The notes under the pieces were generated by a model. That model worked only from the letters and a program-made list of their open reading frames with translations, was not told the origin of the DNA and ran no database searches. Made by a program: the position numbers and the translations under genes. DNA of 7,217 nucleotides from an uncultured euryarchaeote (GTDB lineage Archaea > Thermoplasmatota > Poseidoniia > Poseidoniales > Poseidoniaceae), in assembly GCA_937897005.1 (NCBI GenBank), contig CALCOQ010000119.1, forward strand, positions 1 to 7,217. The letters run 5' to 3'. This document shows, one piece after another, positions 1-5,762 of this stretch; position 1 is the first letter of the stretch, and every line of letters starts with the position of its first letter.

Positions 1-648
1 ATGAATCTATACGATGGTATCTTTTTCCATAGGGTGATCGATGATTTCGTCACTCAAGGAGGGGATCCGACATGCAAGTCTGCAGGAGTCTATCCCGGAA
101 CAAGTCCTGAGTGCGGAAGTGGTGGAACCGGCGAAACCATACCTTTGGAACATGATGAGAATCTATCACATGTTGATGGAGCGATAGGAATGGCCAGGAG
201 TCAGGAGGAGGATTCTGCTGATTCACAATGGTATATCGCTGAGACAGAGGCGCACAATCTGGACCCTGAGAATCGAGATGATGGAGGATATGCGACTTTC
301 GGTGTGGTCAGGGATGGGATGTCACATGTTCGAGCGATTGCATTGACTCCGACATCGGATGATCCAACCGGACTGGAGAGCCTTCAGAACCCTGCATCAT
401 CTGCCGGTCGGCCAGTCTATGAGGCCAGAATTGACGAGATTTCCTTGTTGGGTGTCGTTCTTGATGAGAATGCCAGTATTGAGGAGCCAGAAGGGCCGAC
501 AACACAGAGTGGTGAGAATGAGGGCATCTCTGGACTATCGGTGTTCGTGGCAATTGGAATACTCGGGGTATTGACAGCAATCACCATGCGGGCTGCGCGA
601 ATCATCGAACCAGTTGATTTACTCCGGTCTGATGAAGCGCAGGATTGA
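1..648 (+). CDS. Membrane-anchored extracytoplasmic cyclophilin-type peptidyl-prolyl cis-trans isomerase (5'-truncated)
   Basis: This is the C-terminal 215 codons of a cyclophilin, an enzyme that catalyses cis-trans isomerisation of peptide bonds before proline. FFHRVIDDFVTQGGD (residues 8-22) carries the equivalents of cyclophilin A Arg55, Phe60 and Gln63. MARS (64-67) and SQWYI (75-79) match the second active-site strand, with Gln111 kept and Phe113 replaced by Tyr. ATFGVVRDGM (98-107) follows, with Tyr at the His126 position. An enlarged loop at 24-41 is bounded by Cys25 and Cys38, a plausible disulfide that fits an exported domain. Residues about 175-197 form one hydrophobic helix followed by a short tail with RAAR, so the catalytic domain is likely outside and the tail inside. 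The family normally has about 50 more residues before this point, so the ATG at position 1 is probably internal and the true start, with any signal peptide, lies outside the window. The stop codon overlaps the next gene. Confidence 0.93.
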   Translation: MNLYDGIFFHRVIDDFVTQGGDPTCKSAGVYPGTSPECGSGGTGETIPLEHDENLSHVDGAIGMARSQEEDSADSQWYIAETEAHNLDPENRDDGGYATFGVVRDGMSHVRAIALTPTSDDPTGLESLQNPASSAGRPVYEARIDEISLLGVVLDENASIEEPEGPTTQSGENEGISGLSVFVAIGILGVLTAITMRAARIIEPVDLLRSDEAQD

Positions 649-3600
649 ACGTCAGTAATAGTCTCCGCTGCACTGTGGAGAACAAGGGAACAGTCACCGC
701 TGCCATCATTCTCGTGGCTTTGTTGACTGCAAGTGGGGCGGTCATCTATACCCAGAATCTGAAGGAACCCGAAGTGGTGCTCATCTGTGGAGCGGACGAA
801 ATCAAGGTGGATGGTGAATGCATCACCGATGATGTAGACATCATTCCGATAGATGTTGAGTGTTCATCTCTGGAGGTCGAGGTCGAAGAGGGATGCAGGC
901 CTTTGACTCCTCCAACACAACTGGATTTCGGGGTTGAAGAGTTCAAGTTCCATATTGGTGACTCAATCCACCTGATTCCATCATTCTCGGGGGATGGACC
1001 CGACCATTGGGCTGTCAATCCTGCTTTGCCCAACGGACTCAATATCAACAGTGACAGTGGTGAGATCAGTGGAGTTGTCCTTGAGATTCAGGATTCTGTC
1101 ACATATGCCATCATCGCTTCCAATAATGCTGGCACCACCACCTACAACCTGAGCATCATTGTGATCGATATGCCCCCTGGTCTGTTGTCGTATTCTCCGA
1201 TTCTACACGTTTTCACGGTCGGTGTTGAGATCAGCCCATTGATTCCATCTCTGACCGGGGGGGGAGATGTCAGCGACTGGGAAGTCAGCCCACCGTTACC
1301 ATCTGGTCTCTCGATAGATTCAATCGGTTGGGTGGAAGGTATGCCTCAGAGTGTCACTCCTTGTGGAAACCACAGTATCAATGCCAGCAATGAAGCCGGT
1401 TTCAGCATTTTCAACATCAGTATCTGTATTCATGATCAATCCCCATTTGGGATGTTCTATCCCGCCGCCCCTCATACTTTCACCGTCAACACCAGTATCG
1501 GCCCCATCGTACCATGGATTGAGGGGGGAGCAGTTGCAGAATGGGAGGTCGAACCTCCACTTCCAGAAGGTTTGTCTTTCAACACCTCCAACGGTTGGAT
1601 ATCTGGATTCTCCACAACTCTGGTTCCGGGCAGTATCCATACCATCTGGGCCAACAATACAGGTGGTTCGATATCAACTTCAGTTGAAGTGTCCATCATC
1701 GATGAGCCGGTTCGTAATTTGTCATATGGAGTCCCGGAGGTTGATCTGGCCTGGCAAAGAAGTTCTGTGGATATGAGTCCATCATGGGATGGTGGCGCTC
1801 CAGTGGAATGGAGCATAACTCCCGAATTACCAACCGGTCTACAGTTTGAGGAAGGAAGGCTGCATGGCGATGCAGACACCCTACATGAGTGGACGAATCA
1901 TACCATTTGGGCCAACAATACTGGAGGTACGATTTCGCTGATACTGCGTTTGAGAATCGCTGATATGACGCCTTCGAACATTTCCTGGGAGAATGAAACG
2001 ATGTTTGCTGTTGAATCCAATCATAGCGTATTCATCCGCGCCTTCAATGAGGGTCCAGATATTGCTACCTGGGAAGTAGAACCACCATTACCAATCGGTC
2101 TGGCATTGCAATCCAATGGTAGTATCGAAGGTTTGCCCAGTGAGCGAACCAATTGGCGCACATACCGTATATGGGCGAATAATTCTGGTGGTTCTTTTGA
2201 ATCGAATCTATTCATAGCGGTGCATGATTTAGATGCGGATTGGCGTGACATCTCCGCGGGTGTCGGAACTCTCGATTATGGCTCATCATGGCCATCTCTG
2301 ATACTTCCGTTGGGAGAATGGTCATTTCCAGTAGCCATCGATTGGAATGACCGACCAATAGTCTCAGCTTCACATTCGGGTAAAGGACGCATAGTGGGAT
2401 ATGGCCATGAAGGGATGGTTGCACAGCAGAGTGGAGGAAATGAGACCACTTTGTCATCAAATGCAATCAAATGGGCATGCGGTGGAACAAACAAGGTAGT
2501 GGGTGTACAGATCGATTACGACCATTTCGAAGATGAATTGAGCGCTGAGGGATATTCTGTCCACAGTAACGCATGGCCCTCCGATCTTTCTTCTTTCGAC
2601 TGTTTCATCGGCGATTTCTGGAACAGCTACTCCGATGCAGAGAATCTTGCACTTGAGACTTTCATCTCTGAAGGTGGAGGCGTGGTGCTCGGTGGGCACT
2701 CCTGGTATTGGTCGTACTCCAACAGTGACGTCGCTCATCAGTATTCTGGCAACAAGATCGTCGAAACAACAGGATTGTTCGTTTCTTCGTCATCAGGTTC
2801 GGTTTCTCTTGATCTAAGGGGAGACCCACCTTCCGAATTTCACCGAACACACAGTGCCTTAGAGGCAGTGGAGGCATATTTCGTGGATGGTGAGTTGATG
2901 AGCAGTGGCGACAAGAGTATTGCTGGTGGAACGATGGAACGGGTGATATCGCAGATTCCGCTGGATTTCGATTTCGTCTGGGGCCCTGTCAGAGAGATGA
3001 GCAATGGAACCGGTTGGGTCCAGATATCATCTTCCAATACCTTTGATCTGGCTACTGGAGACCCATTGGACAGATTGTTGCTGAAGGTGCAGGATCGTCT
3101 GTTGTACCTTCTGCCTCCAGCCGAGTTGCCATATCATCCGAGTACCAAGGATTTCCCCGGTGATATCCTGGTGAATGCTACCAGAGTCAACAGAATCATT
3201 GAGATCAATGGGACATTCTCTGGTCTTCCGAGCAATTTCGGATATGCAGGAGCGCGTGCAGATGGTCGAATGGGAACAGGACTTTATGCGGCTGCTGGCG
3301 AAGTTGTGAATGTCACTTTTCCAGCCAGTGTCATAGGAACAGGAGTGAATGTTCTAGTCGGTGCCCATACGGATAGTCTGTGGGGCAAGGACACTCTCAG
3401 CAGGCATCCGATCATCTATCGTGTCTTCGGGGTGGATAACACCACCATGCATGTGGGGAATGCCTTTGGAGGAGCCATTTTCATCCGCATTCCGGCTGGA
3501 AAGACATTGGATATGTTCAATGTGAGTATTGAGAATGCAGTTCTTGCACCATACTGGATACAAGGTGAAACTGATATCACTCTCTGGAACAGTACCATCA

Positions 3601-4682
3601 GACATTTTCCGGCGCCATGGGCGGAGATTGAATCAAACAATTTCATTCTCAGCGTTCCCGCTGCTGACATACGTTCTTTGGAAACCCCGAACGCAACCAT
3701 GGATTTCTGGGATCAGGCTCTCTCGATGGAACACAACCTGTCGGGCTATACTCCTTGGCCGCGGGTTGAGAGGGCTGTTTTTGATGTGCAGATAAGCGCA
3801 GGTTGGATGCACAGTGGCTATCCGTTCATGACTCATACCGTTTCTGCTGCAGGGGTGTTGAATTCGTCGCAGATGTGGAGTCAAGGCGATTGGGGAATGT
3901 TCCATGAACTTGGGCATAACCATCAGTGGATGCCATCCACCCTTCCCGGAAATACCGAGACCACCTGCAATCTCTATTCAGTGAAACTGATGACCGAACT
4001 GGTTGGAGTTGACCTTGGTGCAGGTCACGCGGCGATGAACACCCAGAGCAGGGAGACAAGGACTGAGAGTTATTTCCAGGCTGGCAGTCAGATTTCATCG
4101 TGGAGTGTCTGGACCGCTTTGGAGACTCATATCCAGATTCAGGAAGCATTTGGATGGGACCCGATAACCGAGGCATTGAGCGCATATTACACGATGAGCA
4201 ACCCTCCCAGTGGGGACAGTGAAGAATTCAATCGTTGGGTGCTTGAATTATCAATCACCACCGGCTACAATCTTGCGCCATATCATGAAGCATGGGGATT
4301 TCCATTGACCCAGTCGACCAAGGATTCCTTGACTCACTTACCAGTATGGGTAGACGACCCGCTTCGTGGTTGGGTCTTCGAATATGATGCAATCTTCCGG
4401 AATGAGACATCGAACAATGTATCCAGCAACAGTGCGGATGTGGAGTGGGATGTCTATGACAATGGTACCAACACCAATCTGAGTGTGTGTTGGGGTCTCA
4501 TCGATGGCGGAACCAGTAGAGCCGGATGGACCACCTGTGTTGATGCAGGCTCTTCTTCAGTTGGGCATCAGAGTCATTCCTTGAGTGGATTATTGGCCTC
4601 CACGACCTATTATTTCCGCGTCGTCGGCGATAACAACAATGGCGATACCTGGTCTGATGTGGCCAGTTTCACAACTTCGTGA
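645..4682 (+). CDS. Large surface/secreted M60-type zinc metallopeptidase with five Ig-like repeats, a TCAF-like domain and an FN3-like tail
   Basis: This 1345-residue protein is probably an extracellular protease. A hydrophobic segment at about 18-35 is a signal peptide or uncleaved anchor. Four cysteines follow (48, 59, 72, 84). Residues about 92-529 hold five Ig-like repeats with the core W-x-V-x-P-P-L-P-x-G-L and the ending ANN-x-G-G. Residues about 540-825 resemble the glutaminase-fold domain that precedes M60 in TCAF/FAM115 proteins (GRIVGYGHEG 581-590, GGGVVLGGHSWYW 677-689), with no evident nucleophilic Cys. The M60 region (about 860-1235) has the family's GEVVNVTFPA, GAHTDSLW, FGGAIFIRIP and PAPWAEIES signatures, then zinc motif HELGH (1087-1091) with likely third ligand Glu1105, and ends with APYHEAWGFP. 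Known M60 enzymes cleave mucin-like glycoproteins; the substrate here is unknown. The tail (about 1258-1344) is FN3-like. About 30 Asn-x-Ser/Thr sequons suggest N-glycosylation. The TTG start is chosen because its TTGA overlaps the upstream stop; an in-frame GTG at 675 would give a product 10 residues shorter. No clear ribosome-binding site supports either. Confidence 0.92.
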   Translation: MNVSNSLRCTVENKGTVTAAIILVALLTASGAVIYTQNLKEPEVVLICGADEIKVDGECITDDVDIIPIDVECSSLEVEVEEGCRPLTPPTQLDFGVEEFKFHIGDSIHLIPSFSGDGPDHWAVNPALPNGLNINSDSGEISGVVLEIQDSVTYAIIASNNAGTTTYNLSIIVIDMPPGLLSYSPILHVFTVGVEISPLIPSLTGGGDVSDWEVSPPLPSGLSIDSIGWVEGMPQSVTPCGNHSINASNEAGFSIFNISICIHDQSPFGMFYPAAPHTFTVNTSIGPIVPWIEGGAVAEWEVEPPLPEGLSFNTSNGWISGFSTTLVPGSIHTIWANNTGGSISTSVEVSIIDEPVRNLSYGVPEVDLAWQRSSVDMSPSWDGGAPVEWSITPELPTGLQFEEGRLHGDADTLHEWTNHTIWANNTGGTISLILRLRIADMTPSNISWENETMFAVESNHSVFIRAFNEGPDIATWEVEPPLPIGLALQSNGSIEGLPSERTNWRTYRIWANNSGGSFESNLFIAVHDLDADWRDISAGVGTLDYGSSWPSLILPLGEWSFPVAIDWNDRPIVSASHSGKGRIVGYGHEGMVAQQSGGNETTLSSNAIKWACGGTNKVVGVQIDYDHFEDELSAEGYSVHSNAWPSDLSSFDCFIGDFWNSYSDAENLALETFISEGGGVVLGGHSWYWSYSNSDVAHQYSGNKIVETTGLFVSSSSGSVSLDLRGDPPSEFHRTHSALEAVEAYFVDGELMSSGDKSIAGGTMERVISQIPLDFDFVWGPVREMSNGTGWVQISSSNTFDLATGDPLDRLLLKVQDRLLYLLPPAELPYHPSTKDFPGDILVNATRVNRIIEINGTFSGLPSNFGYAGARADGRMGTGLYAAAGEVVNVTFPASVIGTGVNVLVGAHTDSLWGKDTLSRHPIIYRVFGVDNTTMHVGNAFGGAIFIRIPAGKTLDMFNVSIENAVLAPYWIQGETDITLWNSTIRHFPAPWAEIESNNFILSVPAADIRSLETPNATMDFWDQALSMEHNLSGYTPWPRVERAVFDVQISAGWMHSGYPFMTHTVSAAGVLNSSQMWSQGDWGMFHELGHNHQWMPSTLPGNTETTCNLYSVKLMTELVGVDLGAGHAAMNTQSRETRTESYFQAGSQISSWSVWTALETHIQIQEAFGWDPITEALSAYYTMSNPPSGDSEEFNRWVLELSITTGYNLAPYHEAWGFPLTQSTKDSLTHLPVWVDDPLRGWVFEYDAIFRNETSNNVSSNSADVEWDVYDNGTNTNLSVCWGLIDGGTSRAGWTTCVDAGSSSVGHQSHSLSGLLASTTYYFRVVGDNNNGDTWSDVASFTTS
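918..2231 (+). repeat. Five tandem Ig-like (He_PIG-type) domain repeats encoded within the M60 gene
   Basis: Five units of about 85-90 codons lie at residues roughly 92-175, 177-264, 265-353, 354-440 and 441-529. Each has a Trp-containing strand followed by a proline motif and Gly-Leu (NPALPNGL, PPLPSGL, PPLPEGL, PELPTGL, PPLPIGL), then a G-x-[IVL]-x-G turn and a closing (A)N-N/E-x-G strand. Units 3 and 4 share an almost identical stretch around positions 1641-1666 and 1902-1927 (encoding TIWANNTGG), and unit 5 has a diverged copy near 2163-2190. Such domains usually act as stalks or binding modules on surface proteins. The family name is from motif recognition, not a profile search. Confidence 0.85.
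3222..4349 (+). other. M60 peptidase domain-coding segment with the HELGH zinc site at 3903-3917
   Basis: This part of the large gene encodes the whole M60 unit, from the beta-sandwich preceding the catalytic core to the C-terminal AWGFP motif. The HELGH codons are at 3903-3917 and the proposed third zinc ligand, Glu1105, is at 3957-3959, giving His-Glu-x-x-His followed by Glu after 13 intervening residues. That fits the HEXXH-X(8-28)-E pattern known for the M60/enhancin-like family. All three expected zinc ligands and the catalytic Glu1088 are present, so the domain is predicted to be active. Confidence 0.9.
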
Positions 4683-5685
4683 CCTTCAGGTCAAGCACCA
4701 CATGTCTGATGTGAGGAGAGTAAGATTTCACGTTCTCCAGATGGAGGACCTCGACTTCACAATCCAGTGCTTGGAATTCTTCAACGGTTGTAGAGACGAA
4801 TGTTCCATCTTCGAGTGATTCCTCTGTTGCATTCATGTGCACATGGATCACCCCTCCCTCAATTTTCAGGCATTCCACAGCCAGAGGCCATGCTTCCTTC
4901 GAGGAGGGTAGGAGCCCCAGTAAAACTCGGTCAGCGACTCCTTTCAACCGAGGCGCAGTCTCCTGATTATCTCCTTGCAGAATATGGCAGCGATCAGTGA
5001 CCATGTTGGCTGACAATCCCTTCGTCAGTCCCTCAATGCTGTCTGGATTCATCTCGCATGCATGGACATATGAGACTCCAGCATTGACCAGTAGAGGGAT
5101 GCTGTAATAGCCGATTCCAGCGAACAGGTCGACCACCACATCACCAGCAGCATCGATTTTGCCCATTCTTCTTCTTTCGGTGATATTTCCGCTGCTGAAC
5201 ATGACTTTACTCACATCGAAGAGATAGCGTACCCCATTCTCAAGATGGTTCACCCACCCATCGTTACCGAGCAGCATCTCCACTTGACTTCGGCGTATTG
5301 GTCCGGCTTCTATCTCTGCCTGACGAGCCACTCTTTGACAGTGAAGAGCCTGTGCGATTGCAGTCCATGTTGATTCATCACCATCCAACAATGCATTCTG
5401 AGGCAGGAGCGCCAGATCCCCGAGCATCTCCCAACGACGTGGAATCTCCATGTTCGGCAGTGCTTGTTGAAGACGGACATGTGGGTCTATTGCCGTTCGC
5501 GGCTGGAACTCCATTTCCTCTATTCGTCCAAAATCACATGGAATGATGTCTGTCATGGGCCATGCAATCTCATCATCGAGTGATATCGGGTGGAACGAAG
5601 AGTCCAACACTCCCTTTTCCAGTGCCCATGAACGCGCATCATCGGCTCTATCTGTGGAAACTATCAATGCCGGTCTTATTCCCAT
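4669..5685 (-). CDS. taw2: Taw2/TYW2-type tRNA-Phe 4-demethylwyosine(37)-C7 aminocarboxypropyltransferase
   Basis: The 338-residue product is a class I Rossmann-fold enzyme that transfers the 3-amino-3-carboxypropyl group of S-adenosylmethionine to C7 of the wyosine precursor at G37 of tRNA-Phe. The N-terminal part (about 1-155) has the small D1 domain and the RRWEMLGDLALL region seen in archaeal Trm5/Taw2 proteins. MFSSGNITERRRM (162-174) precedes SAM motif I DLFAGIGYYSIP (186-197), the acidic ACEMNP (209-214), GDN (238-240) and DRVLLGLLPSS (252-262). The ending KSYSPHIRHVVLDL (320-333) is conserved with eukaryotic TYW2. GNITE and the LGLLPSS motif separate it from Trm5, which has an NLP-type motif there. 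The ATG at 5685 is chosen because GGAGGT sits 7 bases upstream; a GTG at 5694 is in frame but overlaps that site. Its 3' end overlaps the converging M60 gene by 14 bases. Confidence 0.92.
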   Translation of the reverse strand: MGIRPALIVSTDRADDARSWALEKGVLDSSFHPISLDDEIAWPMTDIIPCDFGRIEEMEFQPRTAIDPHVRLQQALPNMEIPRRWEMLGDLALLPQNALLDGDESTWTAIAQALHCQRVARQAEIEAGPIRRSQVEMLLGNDGWVNHLENGVRYLFDVSKVMFSSGNITERRRMGKIDAAGDVVVDLFAGIGYYSIPLLVNAGVSYVHACEMNPDSIEGLTKGLSANMVTDRCHILQGDNQETAPRLKGVADRVLLGLLPSSKEAWPLAVECLKIEGGVIHVHMNATEESLEDGTFVSTTVEEFQALDCEVEVLHLENVKSYSPHIRHVVLDLKVTKL

Positions 5686-5692
5686 TTCCAGC

Positions 5693-5698
5693 ACCTCC
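5693..5698 (-). promoter_or_regulatory. Ribosome-binding site (GGAGGT) of taw2
   Basis: On the minus strand GGAGGT lies 7 bases before the ATG at 5685, a good match to the archaeal 16S rRNA 3' end. It decides the start codon against the GTG at 5694, which lies inside the site. A second GGAGGT copy lies at 5706-5711; the ATG just after it (5704) is out of frame and its reading frame closes after 18 codons, so it is probably not used for a gene. Confidence 0.75.
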
Positions 5699-5722
5699 GG
5701 GCATTACCTCCGTCGGATAGTC

Positions 5723-5731
5723 TGTTATATG
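5723..5731. promoter_or_regulatory. Possible shared TATA element between the divergent genes
   Basis: The 77-base divergent spacer (5686-5762) contains one AT-rich core, TTATAT at 5725-5730, which reads ATATAA on the other strand. If it acts as an archaeal TATA box, transcription would begin about 25 bases away on each side: near 5753-5757 for the plus-strand gene and near 5698-5702 for taw2. Both fall just upstream of the respective start codons. No convincing BRE is visible, so this is a positional inference. Confidence 0.35.
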
Positions 5732-5741
5732 GCAGGAGTGG

Positions 5742-5761
5742 GTCCTCCCCTTTGGGGAGAC
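5742..5761 (+). promoter_or_regulatory. GC-rich hairpin overlapping the ribosome-binding region of the downstream gene
   Basis: The arms GTCCTCCCC (5742-5750) and GGGGAGAC (5754-5761) can pair over 8 bases with one bulged C and a TTT loop, ending one base before the ATG at 5763. The right arm holds GGGGAG, the only purine-rich stretch close to that start (spacing 3), so the stem would hide it. The same inverted repeat could instead be a protein-binding site in DNA. There is no T-run, so it is not terminator-like. Confidence 0.45.
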
Positions 5762-5762
5762 T

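Noticed and set aside
746..4185. Many minus-strand and alternate-frame open frames inside the M60 gene
   Set aside because: The plus-strand frame encodes recognisable domains along nearly its whole length; the others show none.
4669..5685. Annotation of the minus-strand enzyme as Trm5 (tRNA m1G37 methyltransferase)
   Set aside because: The GNITE motif, LGLLPSS in place of the NLP-type motif, and the KSYSPH ending fit Taw2/TYW2 better.
5686..5694. GTG at 5694 (minus strand) as the taw2 start, giving 341 residues
   Set aside because: It lies within the GGAGGT ribosome-binding site that is correctly spaced from the ATG at 5685.
5742..5761. Inverted repeat as a transcription terminator
   Set aside because: It has no following T-run and lies directly before a start codon, not after a gene.
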